Source of the DNA: CAMDBL01 sp964498125
Lineage (GTDB): Bacteria; Pseudomonadota; Alphaproteobacteria; Rhizobiales; Hyphomicrobiaceae
Length of the DNA: 64,000 nt
Direction of reading: 5' to 3'
Assembly (NCBI GenBank): GCA_964498125.1
Contig: CAZCGE010000108.1
Coordinates: forward strand, 3,135-67,134
Each line of letters begins with the position of its first letter. Position 1 is the first letter of the stretch. Below the pieces are notes generated by a model. It was not told the origin of the DNA. It was given only the letters and a program-made list of their open reading frames with translations, and did not search any database. Below are positions 43,110-52,558 of the stretch, piece by piece. The translations under genes and the position numbers were made by a program.

Positions 43110-44945
43110 ATGTCCTTCGTTTCTCATTCCCGGCTCGTCAATCCGCGCCTTGGCACCTACTATGGCATCTTCGCCGCAGCCGTGACCGCATTGTTCCTCC
43201 TGCTGCTCATTCTGGAGCAACTGGGCGCGCCACACGACGTACTGGGCCTGGCGATGCTGCTGGGCCCGCTGGCATTTTTCATCATCATCGGGATGCTGTC
43301 CTGGACTTCCGAACCGCTCGAATACTTCGCCGGCGGTCGGCGCATCCCCGCCGTGTTCAGCGGCTTGATCATGGCGCTGACCGCGTTTGGCTCAACCGGC
43401 ATCATCGCCCTCACCGGCACCTTGTATTCGATCGGATTTGATGCGCTCTGCCTGACGATCGGCGGCATCGCCGGCTTCGTCGTCATGGCAACGGCCGTGG
43501 CACCCTATCTGCGCAAGGCCGGCGCCTTTACGATCCCGAGCTACCTTGGCCATCGATTTCGGAGCAGAAGCGTCCGCCTGTTGGCCGCGGCGCTGCTGTC
43601 CGTTCCAATCCTTCTCATCATCGCCGCGGAGATCAGGCTGGGAGCACTGGCGGCGTCATGGCTCACTGGCCGTCCGGCGTCGCTGATGGTGGCGTTGATC
43701 GTGCTGGCCATCCTGGCGACGGTGACGCTGGGCGGCATGCGTTCGCTGACCTGGTCGAGCGTGGCGCAGGCCATCCTGGTGTTGCTGGCACTGGCGGTTC
43801 CAGTTGCCATCGTCGCCGTCCTGCAAACCAGCATGCCGGTGCCGCAACTGAGCCACGGGCCGACGTTGCGTGCGATCGGGCGCAACGAGATCAGCCAGGG
43901 ATTCGCGGTCTACCTCGCCGCGCCGTTGGGGGTCGATCTGCCAGGGCAAGGACTGGGTTCCGCGGCCAAGCGCTTTGCTTGGGCATTCGGCAGTATCGGC
44001 ACGCTGGGATTCTCGCTGATCACGCTTACAGTCATGGCGGGCATCGCCGGCGCGCCGTGGCTGCTGCCACGTGTGGCGACGGTGCCGACGGTCTATGAGG
44101 CGCGCAAATCCATCGGCTGGGCGACCTTCTTTTTCGGCGTGGTGATGATGACACTGGCGTCGATTGCGGTCTTCATGCGCGACGCGCTGATGGCATTGTG
44201 GAACGCCGACAAGATCGCTGAAATTCCCGCCTGGCTGCGCCGGCTGATCGACATCGGCTGGGTGCAGATTCCCGCCAGCGCCACGCATCTGCCCGTCTCC
44301 AGCATCCTCATCGAGCGCGATGCCATCCTGTTTGCATTGCCGGTGGCGGCCGGGCTGCCCGACATCCTTCTCTATTTGGCGCTTGCCGGCGCCGTCGCCG
44401 CCGCACTTTGCGCGGCAGCCACATCGATCGTCACCCTCGCCAATATCCTGGCAGAAGACGTCATCAACGGGCTGAGCTGGGAGCCTCCGGCAAGCCGGTA
44501 TCGGCTCGGGGTGGCGCGCCTGGGCCTGGCGCTCACCGGAATTGGCGCAGGCGCCATCTCGCTTGCAGCCCCAGCTGACCCGCTCAGTCTACTGCTGTGG
44601 GCGCTGGTGCTGTCGGCCTCGACGGGATTTCCCATCCTTGTGCTTTCGATATGGTGGAAGCGTCTCAATGCCTGGGGAGCCATGGCGGGCATGGCCTCGG
44701 GCTTCACGGTTGCGGTGCTGACCATCTTGGCCTGCGAGGCCGACGTCATCGACGTCAATAGTGCTCTGGCCGCCGCGCTTGCACTTCCTTGCGGGCTTGC
44801 CGTCGCAATGTTGGCAAGCGTGCTGACGCCGCGCCCGGATCGACCTATGCTGGAAGTCACGCGTGACTTGCGCGTTCCGGGGGGAGAAACCATCTTCGAT
44901 CGCGAGATGCGCCTGCTGCGCCTCAAGCAACGACAACGCAGTTGA
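43110..44945 (+). CDS. Sodium:solute symporter family protein (VC_2705 subfamily)
   Basis: A 611-residue inner-membrane transporter with about 13 hydrophobic helices. SEPLEYFAGGRRIPAVFSGLIMALTAFGSTGII is the typical SSF early motif, and AGAFTIPSYLGHRFRSR the GxxxxPxxLxxRF-like loop. TLGGMRSLTWSSVAQAIL and CAAATSIVTLANILAEDVIN are further family segments. It resembles acetate/small-carboxylate (ActP-like) symporters. The protein has an extra cytoplasmic tail. It is paired with the DUF4212 subunit and divergent from a LuxR response regulator, which suggests regulated uptake of a short organic acid. The substrate is inferred only. Confidence 0.92.
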   Translation: MSFVSHSRLVNPRLGTYYGIFAAAVTALFLLLLILEQLGAPHDVLGLAMLLGPLAFFIIIGMLSWTSEPLEYFAGGRRIPAVFSGLIMALTAFGSTGIIALTGTLYSIGFDALCLTIGGIAGFVVMATAVAPYLRKAGAFTIPSYLGHRFRSRSVRLLAAALLSVPILLIIAAEIRLGALAASWLTGRPASLMVALIVLAILATVTLGGMRSLTWSSVAQAILVLLALAVPVAIVAVLQTSMPVPQLSHGPTLRAIGRNEISQGFAVYLAAPLGVDLPGQGLGSAAKRFAWAFGSIGTLGFSLITLTVMAGIAGAPWLLPRVATVPTVYEARKSIGWATFFFGVVMMTLASIAVFMRDALMALWNADKIAEIPAWLRRLIDIGWVQIPASATHLPVSSILIERDAILFALPVAAGLPDILLYLALAGAVAAALCAAATSIVTLANILAEDVINGLSWEPPASRYRLGVARLGLALTGIGAGAISLAAPADPLSLLLWALVLSASTGFPILVLSIWWKRLNAWGAMAGMASGFTVAVLTILACEADVIDVNSALAAALALPCGLAVAMLASVLTPRPDRPMLEVTRDLRVPGGETIFDREMRLLRLKQRQRS

Positions 44946-45242
44946 GAGTCGACTTCGGGCAGGAGCATATGAGCGGCGGCTGGCAACGAATCGCGTGCGA
45001 CATGGACGCTGGACATGGCGCGGCACGCCCTAAGCAGACTTTCGTTGGAAGATCAACGAATCATCTGCTTAGGACTTTGCTTTAGCAGAGTTTTATCGCA
45101 AAACCGTGAGGTGCACTTTTGCGAACTCTGCTTGGAAGCAACGCGCAATTCAGATTGGACCAACCGGAGTTCGGGGCTGCCGCCGATGGGTCATGGCAAC
45201 AGCACATGAGTTCCGGCAGCCAGCCGGGAGCATGGCGACACA
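44946..45242. other. Intergenic region with double palindrome
   Basis: About 297 bases between the symporter and proline iminopeptidase genes. The stretch 45029-45132 holds two strong nested palindromes annotated separately. No gene is seen. Confidence 0.6.
45029..45132. repeat. Double palindromic element, RIME-like
   Basis: The left hairpin runs from CCTAAGCAGA at 45029-45038 to TCTGCTTAGG at 45064-45073, with TTCGTTG/CAACGAA inside. The right hairpin has AGCAGAGTT at 45084-45092 and AACTCTGCT at 45124-45132, with CGCAAAA/TTTTGCG inside. The arrangement recalls Rhizobium intergenic mosaic elements. There is one copy in the window. Confidence 0.7.
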
Positions 45243-46202
45243 ATGCAGGGGCGTGACCAGCTTACTCTCTACCCGCCACTGGAGCCCTACCGTCAGGGGC
45301 GCCTCAAGGTCGGGGGAGGGCACGAGATCTACTATGAAGAGTGCGGCAACGCCGACGGAGAGCCCGCCCTCATCGTCCATGGCGGGCCGGGCGGCGGCTG
45401 CAATGCCACGATGCGCCGCTTTCATGACCCGGCGTGCTACCGCATCGTGCTGTTCGATCAGCGCGGCTGCGGGCGCTCAGTGCCCTATGCAAGCCTCGAC
45501 CACAACACCACCTGGCACCTGGTGGAAGACATGGAGCGCTTGCGGGAGCATCTCGGCATCAGCCGCTGGCAGCTGCTCGGCGGGTCCTGGGGCTCGACGC
45601 TGTCTTTGGCCTACGCGCAGACCCATGCCGCCCGTGTTTCGGCAATGATTCTGCGCGGCATCTTCCTGCTGCGCCGCCGCGAGATCGAGTGGTTCTACCA
45701 GGAAGGCTGCAGCTGGCTGTTCCCCGAAGCCTTCGAGGCGTATCAGCGGCTTATTCCTCCGGACGAGCGCGGCGACATGGTCGCGGCGTATTTCCGTCGT
45801 CTGATGAATAATGACAGAGCCGTGCAGGTCGAGGCCGCGAAAGCCTGGAGCGTATGGGAAGGTACGACGCTATCGCTGCTGCAGGACCCTGAAAGGGTTC
45901 GGCTGTTCGGCGCCGAGAACTATGCGCTCGCCTTCGCCCGAATCGAGTGCCACTACTTCATCAATCGCGGGTTCTTCGAGCGAGATGACCAGCTCACCGC
46001 CAATGCGTTTCGTATGCGTGATATACCTGGCGTCATCGTGCACGGCCGCTATGACGTGGTGACGCCGGCGCGCAACGCATTCGATTTGCATCGAGCCTGG
46101 CCGCGGGCCGAGTTCAGGATCGTAGCGGATGCGGGCCATGCCATGACCGAGCCGGGCATCATCCACGAAATCATTGCGGCAACCCGCCGTTATGCCCCAT
46201 AA
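45243..46202 (+). CDS. pip: Proline iminopeptidase
   Basis: A 319-residue alpha/beta hydrolase of peptidase family S33. LYPPLEPYRQGRLKVGGGHEIYYEECGN is the typical opening, VHGGPGGGCNATMRRF the HGGPG oxyanion motif, FDQRGCGRS follows, LLGGSWGSTLSLAYAQ holds the nucleophile serine, HGRYDVVTPA the aspartate and DAGHAMTEPG the histidine. It removes N-terminal proline from peptides in the cytoplasm. GGGAG lies upstream of the ATG. It stands alone between the double palindrome and a metallopeptidase gene. Confidence 0.95.
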   Translation: MQGRDQLTLYPPLEPYRQGRLKVGGGHEIYYEECGNADGEPALIVHGGPGGGCNATMRRFHDPACYRIVLFDQRGCGRSVPYASLDHNTTWHLVEDMERLREHLGISRWQLLGGSWGSTLSLAYAQTHAARVSAMILRGIFLLRRREIEWFYQEGCSWLFPEAFEAYQRLIPPDERGDMVAAYFRRLMNNDRAVQVEAAKAWSVWEGTTLSLLQDPERVRLFGAENYALAFARIECHYFINRGFFERDDQLTANAFRMRDIPGVIVHGRYDVVTPARNAFDLHRAWPRAEFRIVADAGHAMTEPGIIHEIIAATRRYAP

Positions 46203-46471
46203 AACTAGCAGGATGGGCAATCCCCAAGCACTGGAAAGACCATTTCCAGCCTTGGCGTGGGGCGCTGCTGCAACACTCAGCCGGCCACATGCAACAAAAC
46301 TGGTCATAGCCGACGACAGCCGGGTTTGATTTTGCTAGTGGAGCAATATCGACGCGTGTGTTGCGTTTCGGATGTGGCCTCGTTTCCGGGCTCGGACCCA
46401 GAGACTGAAGCCGTCGCTGCGACAGTCGGGTTCCAGCGTATCAATGCATTTCATCAGTAAGAGGTTTATCC

Positions 46472-47233
46472 ATGAGGCAGGGCCGCGCGGCCGCGCCGAC
46501 ATCTCTGGCGCATTCTGTTGTTCAGGCGGTTGGGGTGCCGGTCGAGGTTCGCCGACATCCCGCTGCGCGGCGTATGACGCTGCGCATCAGCCGGACGCGT
46601 CGCGCGGTGATCGTCACTCTGCCGATGCAATGCGACATCGGCGAAGCGACACCGTTCATCCATCGGCACATCGCCTGGGTGCGCGAGCGGTTGGGTAATC
46701 TGCCCGAGCCGGCACCGTTTCACGACGGCAGCGTCATGCCACTGCGCGGCACGCCGCATCGCCTGGTCTTCTCCGGCCGTTCCACCGCGCAGGGCCGCAT
46801 TGTCGAGTGCGGGCCAAAGTCTGGAGATTTCGGCGTTCTGGATGTTGGCGGTTCTGCCGACCAGGCTCCGCGGCGGCTGCTGAACTGGCTGTGCGAGGAG
46901 GCGTTGCGAGACATCGACAAGCGGGTGCTTTGGCATGCGCGCAATCTGGGGCTCAGGGCCAAGCGCATCGCCGTGCGGGATCAGACCAGCCGCTGGGGTT
47001 CCTGTTCCACGACAGGGGTCTTATCATTCTCATGGCGCCTCGTGATGGCGCCGCCTTCGGTGCTGGATTATGTGGCAGCACATGAAGTTGCCCATCTCGC
47101 CGAGATGAACCACGGCCCGAAGTTCTGGGCGCTGGTCAGCAAGACGATGCCAGACATGGACGCGGCCAAGACCTGGCTCCAGGTGTACGGCATGGACCTG
47201 CACCGCTATGGCAATGCCAACGGCGCTCACTGA
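46472..47233 (+). CDS. YgjP-like (DUF45/SprT-type) zinc metallopeptidase
   Basis: A 253-residue protein with VPVEVRRHPAARRMTLRISRTRRAVIVTLP at the N-terminus, the RDQTSRWGSCSTTGVLSFSWRLVMAPP segment and the metal site YVAAHEVAHLAEMNHGPKFWALV (HExxH and a downstream histidine). These mark the YgjP/DUF45 branch of M48-like peptidases. Substrate and role are unclear. AAGAGG precedes the ATG. The 3' end overlaps the convergent PBP1A gene by seven bases. The 270 bases upstream hold no gene. Confidence 0.93.
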   Translation: MRQGRAAAPTSLAHSVVQAVGVPVEVRRHPAARRMTLRISRTRRAVIVTLPMQCDIGEATPFIHRHIAWVRERLGNLPEPAPFHDGSVMPLRGTPHRLVFSGRSTAQGRIVECGPKSGDFGVLDVGGSADQAPRRLLNWLCEEALRDIDKRVLWHARNLGLRAKRIAVRDQTSRWGSCSTTGVLSFSWRLVMAPPSVLDYVAAHEVAHLAEMNHGPKFWALVSKTMPDMDAAKTWLQVYGMDLHRYGNANGAH

Positions 47234-49392
47234 CGCAAGGCACCAGTGTGCCGCTCACCACCCAGCGACATGAGCCCGGGCGGACGAGCGGCCGGGGCTA
47301 TCGGAGTTGCTGGAGCCGGCGAACCGTCTGGGCGCACAGCAATTGCAAGGTTCGGCAGGCCTGGTCCAGCAGCGATGGCCCGGGCTATGAATTCCTCGCT
47401 GATCGGTAGCCGCGGCATCGTCGGCGGAAGTATTGCCCGCGGCTGACCGGGCAAAGCGCGAGCCGTCGTCGTGCGGCCCAGGGATCGCTGCGGCGCGTTG
47501 TCCGCCACGAGGGGGGCCAAGCCCGGCAAGGCCAACGGCGCGCGTCCTTCGTGCGCAGCCCGCATGACATCATGCCAGATTTCCGCTGGTAGGCCGCCAC
47601 CGGCCACCTTGTTCATGGCGCGGCCATTGTCGTTGCCGACCCAAACGCCGCCGACCAGATGCGACGTATATCCGACGAACCAGGCATCGCGAAAATCCTG
47701 GGTCGTACCCGTCTTGCCAGCGGCTGGATGCAGCGGAATCATCGCGCGCCGGCCGGTGCCGCCCGTGACCACGCCATGCAGCATCTCATTCATTGCGGCG
47801 ACGTGATGGGGCACGACCACGGGCTGCGGTCGCGGCGCCTCGCGCGCAAACAGAATGCGGCCCGAGCTAATTCGCACACGCCGGATGGCATGCGCGTCGA
47901 CAGCCATGCCGCCGTTGGAAAATGGCGTGTAAGCGCCAGTCAACTCGAGCAGCGTGACTTCGGAGGTGCCAAGTGCCAACGACGGCTGCTCGCTCAGCTC
48001 CGACCTGATGCCAAGCCTGCGCGCCGTGCGGACCACACGCGCCGCACCGGCGTCCAACAAGAGCCGGACCGCGATCGTATTGACAGACTGGGCGAGGGCC
48101 TGCCGCAGCGGCATGGCGCCCTTGTAGCTACCGCTATCGTTGCGCGGACTCCAGCCCTCGATCGTCACCGGCAAATCGTAGGCGATACTGTCCGGCCCCA
48201 GGCCACGCTCGAGAGCCGCCAGGTAGACGAACGGCTTGAACGCCGACCCCGGCTGCCGCCGCGCCTTGGCGGCACGATTGAATTGGCTTTCAGCAAAGCT
48301 CCTGCCGCCGACCATGGCACGAATGCCGCCGTCGGTGTCGAGCACGACGACAGCAGCCTGACTGGCCTGCAGCGCCGCGCCGCCGCGCAGCAAATGCTGT
48401 TGCACGATCGCCTGCGCCGTGCGCTGGAGGGCTGGATCGAGCGTGGTCTCGACGACGACCTCGGCGTGTCCGGAACCTAACAATGGCGGCAGATGCTCGA
48501 GTACCAGCTCGACGATATACTCGGCGCCGCCCAGATCGCGCTGCGACCCGTGATCGGCAAACCTGATCCGATCCGCGCTCGCCTGGCGGTGCTGTTCCGC
48601 GGTGATTGCACTGGCTTCCAGCATTTTGGCCAACACCACCCGGCCGCGCTGGCGCGCCGCGCCAGGACTGACCGAGGGCGAATACTTCGAGGGCGCCTTG
48701 AGCAAGCCAGCGATCAGAGCAGCCTCGGCAAGGTTCAGCTGGCGCGCCGATTTGTCGAAATAGCGCTGCGCGGCGGCCTCGATGCCATAGGCGCCACCAC
48801 CGAAGTAAACACGATTGAGGTAAAGCTCGAGAATGTCGTGCTTGGACAGGCGCACCTCGAGCCACAGGGCAAACACCATCTCCTCGATCTTGCGGGCGAG
48901 CGTACGTTCGGGCGACAGGAACAGATTCTTGGCGAGTTGCTGGGTGATCGTCGAGCCGCCTTGCGAAAATCGGCCAGCCCGCAAATTGGCAAAGGCTGCG
49001 CGCGCCAGCCCATTGAAGTCGAGACCCCAGTGCTGAAAAAAGCGCCGGTCCTCGGTCGCGACGACCGCGCTGACCACTTGGTCGGGCAAGAAGTCCAACG
49101 GCATGAAATCGTGTGCGGCGCCGCGCTCGGCCAGGACAGAGCCATCCCGCGCCAGGATGCGGATCACCGGCGCGCGCTCCTTCTTGCGCAGCATCGCCGG
49201 ATCGGGAAATGCAACGGTGTAATAGATGAACAGGCCGAACAAGCTGGCTCCGGCGAGGACCGGCAGGCCGGCCGCAATGCACAGGCAGAGCCGCATCCGT
49301 CGCGTCAGCCGGCTCCACAGCCACACCCAGAGCAGGCCGAGGTGACTGCCCTGGCTGTTGCGAGCATCGCCCCTCGGGAACCCAGGCATCCA
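47227..49392 (-). CDS. Penicillin-binding protein 1A family
   Basis: About 721 residues, a bifunctional peptidoglycan synthase. A membrane anchor (LCLCIAAGLPVLAGASLFGLFIYY) is followed by the GT51 domain with ATEDRRFFQHWGLD, GGSTITQQLAKNLFL and RKIEEMVFALWLE. The transpeptidase domain has RQPGSAFKPFVYL (active serine), QSVNTIAVRLL and AGKTGTTQDFRDAWF. The C-terminus is a proline-rich tail. No OB-like insertion is evident between the domains. ATG at 49392 has AGG upstream; GTG at 49464 and ATG at 49446 would add a non-conserved leader. A TTAACCAT octamer lies about 100 bases upstream. Confidence 0.94.
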   Translation of the reverse strand, partial: WMPGFPRGDARNSQGSHLGLLWVWLWSRLTRRMRLCLCIAAGLPVLAGASLFGLFIYYTVAFPDPAMLRKKERAPVIRILARDGSVLAERGAAHDFMPLDFLPDQVVSAVVATEDRRFFQHWGLDFNGLARAAFANLRAGRFSQGGSTITQQLAKNLFLSPERTLARKIEEMVFALWLEVRLSKHDILELYLNRVYFGGGAYGIEAAAQRYFDKSARQLNLAEAALIAGLLKAPSKYSPSVSPGAARQRGRVVLAKMLEASAITAEQHRQASADRIRFADHGSQRDLGGAEYIVELVLEHLPPLLGSGHAEVVVETTLDPALQRTAQAIVQQHLLRGGAALQASQAAVVVLDTDGGIRAMVGGRSFAESQFNRAAKARRQPGSAFKPFVYLAALERGLGPDSIAYDLPVTIEGWSPRNDSGSYKGAMPLRQALAQSVNTIAVRLLLDAGAARVVRTARRLGIRSELSEQPSLALGTSEVTLLELTGAYTPFSNGGMAVDAHAIRRVRISSGRILFAREAPRPQPVVVPHHVAAMNEMLHGVVTGGTGRRAMIPLHPAAGKTGTTQDFRDAWFVGYTSHLVGGVWVGNDNGRAMNKVAGGGLPAEIWHDVMRAAHEGRAPLALPGLAPLVADNAPQRSLGRTTTARALPGQPRAILPPTMPRLPISEEFIARAIAAGPGLPNLAIAVRPDGSPAPATPIAPAARPPGLMSLGGERHTGALRQ

Positions 49393-49488
49393 TGCACCTA
49401 TCAACGCAACCGACGTGGAGCGGATCGGACCAATCGATCCCGACCGCATCGGCCAGACAGGCACTTTATCCAGGCATCTGCTAAGGCG

Positions 49489-49501
49489 TGGTTAACCATG
49501 A
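49489..49501. promoter_or_regulatory. TGGTTAACCA palindrome containing TTAACCAT
   Basis: TTAACCAT at 49492-49499 matches a reported CtrA half-site form and is part of a perfect 10-base palindrome upstream of the PBP1A gene. The presence of DivK/PleD in this organism makes CtrA control possible. A short match only. Confidence 0.35.
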
Positions 49502-49705
49502 CGCGGGTGGGTGGCCAGGTACGCCATCGAGGCGATGCACCCCGCTGCAACAGTTACACTGCAAGCGGCCAACTCCTGGCACACCTGCCGGGCTCGCCGG
49601 CCTACTGATCCAAGACGGCGACAGATCACGCGCTACAAAAACACGACACGTTAAAAAGCTATCGACATCGGCGATGATTGCGGCGGCCTTAGCGGACCTG
49701 GCGGA

Positions 49706-52033
49706 TCAGACCACCACGAAGTCGTTAGCACTCATGACCAGCGCCGGCGCCAGCACCGCGAAGCGTACGGCTGCGATCGCACCAATGCCATCGGCATCGT
49801 AGAGCAGATCGCCGGTCGCTGAATTGTAGATGATCCGACTATGGACGCTGACGGCCATATCGCCGGTGACGAACCTGGTGGCATCCAAGGTTCCAAGTGC
49901 GGGAATCCCCGAGTAGATCGATTGTGCCAGCCAGATCGTATCATCGGCCACGGAATAGTCACTGATGCGATCGAGGTTCGAGGACGCGCTCAAAGCGGCA
50001 TTGAACTTGAAGGTATCCGACCCACCGCCGCCGATGAGCGAGTCGTTGCCCGCGCCGCCGGTTAGCGTGTCATTGCCAAGGCCGCCGCTGAGCGTGTCGT
50101 TGCCCTCCAGGCCATCAATGGCATTGCCACCATCGTTACCGGTGATGATGTTGGCGCCCGTGTTGCCGGTTCCCGTGGTATTGCCGACGCCAGTGAGGGT
50201 CATATTTTCGACGTTGAGGCTCAGCGTATGATTGACCGAGCTTTGCACGGTATCGTAGCCGCCGGACAAACCCGCGACAGTCTCGCTGACGACATCACCA
50301 AGGGAGTCGACGATGTAGGTATCGTTGCCGCCGCCTCCCGCCATCGTATCCGCGCCCGCCGCGCCGTTGAGCACGTTTGCGCCGCCGCCGCCGGTGAGCA
50401 GGTTGTTGAGCGCGTTGCCTGTGGCGTTCAGCGTCCCAGAGCTTGTTATGGTCAAGTTCTCGATACCGGCAGTCAACACGTAGCTGATGCTGCTGCGCAC
50501 CAGATCAATCCCACCGGTTGCCCCCTCCCCGACCACATCGCCGGAGTTGTCGACGATGTATGTGTCATTGCCGGCTCCGCCCGCCATGGTGTCGGCGCCC
50601 AGCATTCCGTTGAGTGTATTGTTGCCTGCGTTTCCGGCGAGCGAGTTCTTGGCCGAGTTCCCAGTGGCATTCGTATTGCCGGTTCCGTTGAGCGTCAGAT
50701 TTTCGACGTTGGAGCCCAGCGTATAATTCGCTGAGCTGATGACCCGGTCGAGACCGCCGTTTTGGGTTTCCGTGATCACGTCAGCAGCGGCGTTGACCCG
50801 ATAGGTGTCGTCTCCACCCAGGCCGACCAAGGTGTCGGCGCCAAGGCCACCGTCGAGAACATTCGCGGCGGCATTGCCGGTCAACACATTGTTGAGCCCG
50901 TTGCCCGTGCCATTGACGGCGGTGCCCGACAGCGTGAGCTTCTCGACGTTGGCCGCCGTGGCCAGGCTGTAGCTGGTCGCGCCTAGGGTGATGATCGTAT
51001 CGGTGCCAGAGTTAGCGAGCTCGGAAATCCTGTCGCCGGCGGCATCGACTGTGTACGTATCATTGCCGAGCCCACCCGCCATGGTGTCGCTGCCCACTCC
51101 ACCGTCCAAGCGGTTGGCGGCACTATTACCGTAGAGGCGATTTGCCAGCGCGTTGCCGGTGCCACCGATGCCCGATGTGCCGGTCAGGACCAGGTTCTCG
51201 ACCTGGCGCGGGGCACTCGAGCTGGCGGCCATCAATGAATAGGTCGTGGAACTCTCGACAGTGTCGATTCCTTCGCCGTCGATCTCGATGACCACGTCGC
51301 TGGAACTATCGACGACATACGTGTCGTTGCCGGCCATTCCCGACATGGTGTCGCCGCTGCCTTGGCCATCGAGCCTGTTGGCGCCGACATTGCCTGTGAG
51401 GGTATTATTGAGGCCAGTGCCCGTGCCATTGATGTTTGCCGTTCCGACCAGCATGAGGCGTTCGATCTGACTGGGAAGACTGTAGCTTGCGGAGCTCATG
51501 ACCGTGTCGGAGCCGCCCAGCGACGGCGCGTCCTCAACGACATCCAGGCTGTCGTCGACAATGTAGAGATCGTCTCCGGTACCCCCGCGCAACGTGTCGA
51601 CACCGGCGCCGCCGTTCAGCGTGTCGTTGCCCGATCCGGTCTGCAAGAGATCATTGCCGGCGCCGCCATCCAGGCTGTCGTGGCCGGAACCTGCAAACAT
51701 GATGTCGTCGCCAGCGGACCCAGTCTGCGTCTCGCTCGTCACATCCGTCACAGCGATCGTAAAAGACTTGTCGAATGTGTTCACGCCATCCGATACACGA
51801 ATGACAATCACGTAACTGCCGCTTTGCTCGAAATCGAGCAGAAGGCCATTGCTGACGATGAGAGTGTCGCCGGAAATTGCGAAGGCGCCGCCGGCATCGT
51901 CGACCAGCGTGAATGTGAATACGCTGGAATCCAGATCAATAGCATCGAGAGTGGCGACGAATGTTCCGTCCGCCAGGTTCTCTGCTATGGTTAAGTCCGA
52001 CGGTGTTGGTCTTATGTCAGTCGGTGCAGCCAT
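49706..52033 (-). CDS. RTX calcium-binding protein, type I secretion substrate
   Basis: A 775-residue protein. The N-terminus is a cadherin-like domain (about 10-100; LTIAENLADGTFVATLDAIDLD). A first block of nonapeptides follows (GGAGNDLLQTGSGNDTLNGG), then six modules of about 85 residues, each with a GxDTMxGGxGNDTYxVD start, a DVVxE segment, a VENLxLxG strand and TGNxxxNxLxGN. A last RTX block (GLEGNDTLSGGLGNDTLTGG) leads to a C-terminal domain ending SANDFVVV, which resembles the type I secretion signal. There is no signal peptide and no catalytic motif. It is probably an adhesin or a surface/extracellular structural protein. AGGAG precedes the ATG at 52033. No type I transporter is nearby. 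Confidence 0.9.
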   Translation of the reverse strand: MAAPTDIRPTPSDLTIAENLADGTFVATLDAIDLDSSVFTFTLVDDAGGAFAISGDTLIVSNGLLLDFEQSGSYVIVIRVSDGVNTFDKSFTIAVTDVTSETQTGSAGDDIMFAGSGHDSLDGGAGNDLLQTGSGNDTLNGGAGVDTLRGGTGDDLYIVDDSLDVVEDAPSLGGSDTVMSSASYSLPSQIERLMLVGTANINGTGTGLNNTLTGNVGANRLDGQGSGDTMSGMAGNDTYVVDSSSDVVIEIDGEGIDTVESSTTYSLMAASSSAPRQVENLVLTGTSGIGGTGNALANRLYGNSAANRLDGGVGSDTMAGGLGNDTYTVDAAGDRISELANSGTDTIITLGATSYSLATAANVEKLTLSGTAVNGTGNGLNNVLTGNAAANVLDGGLGADTLVGLGGDDTYRVNAAADVITETQNGGLDRVISSANYTLGSNVENLTLNGTGNTNATGNSAKNSLAGNAGNNTLNGMLGADTMAGGAGNDTYIVDNSGDVVGEGATGGIDLVRSSISYVLTAGIENLTITSSGTLNATGNALNNLLTGGGGANVLNGAAGADTMAGGGGNDTYIVDSLGDVVSETVAGLSGGYDTVQSSVNHTLSLNVENMTLTGVGNTTGTGNTGANIITGNDGGNAIDGLEGNDTLSGGLGNDTLTGGAGNDSLIGGGGSDTFKFNAALSASSNLDRISDYSVADDTIWLAQSIYSGIPALGTLDATRFVTGDMAVSVHSRIIYNSATGDLLYDADGIGAIAAVRFAVLAPALVMSANDFVVV

Positions 52034-52558
52034 CGGGAACTCCTGCAACAGGGCTCTTGCATCCCTGCGGATGATCGCCCTTTCCCGCCAATAACGACCA
52101 TGCGCGTCGGCCTCAAACTATCCACACAGGGTTACGCAGAGGTTTCAATCGGCAAGTCGCACTTGGGTATTCAAATAAACCATTTATGCTTCCTTTTCTG
52201 ACGCTCTCAATTGGTAATGCTCGCGTGATTTCAATTTCCATTTGCTGCAAGCAATGCTGTTTCCCGTGATCCAGAGCGTTCCGGCCCGCAGGCTGCATGC
52301 GATTGGGCAGCCTGTCGTGTCGGGCGAGCATTGCGTACGCCAGAGTGAGCGGGCCTGAACTGTTGCGCACGTCGGCGTCATGGATCGCGGCTCCCGGTGC
52401 GCCCGCGGATGCAGCCGGCCGGTACGGGGTCACCGAACGCATGTCGGTTTTCCCTTTCCTTATTGGACGGTTCGTTGTTCCATGCTTGCCGACACTGGCG
52501 CGGCGAACCGATACCGGCGGCGCCCGGCAGCATGACGAACATCGACCTGGAGGAACCC
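52034..52558. other. Divergent intergenic region between RTX gene and enolase-superfamily gene
   Basis: About 525 bases with no credible gene. It must hold both promoters. An AT-rich part near 52140-52260 is the likely RTX promoter region. No repeat or palindrome of note was found. Confidence 0.5.

Noticed and set aside
50060..51610. Regularly spaced repeats in the RTX gene considered as a CRISPR array
   Set aside because: They are in-frame protein-coding modules of about 255 bases with diverged sequence, not short identical repeats with spacers.
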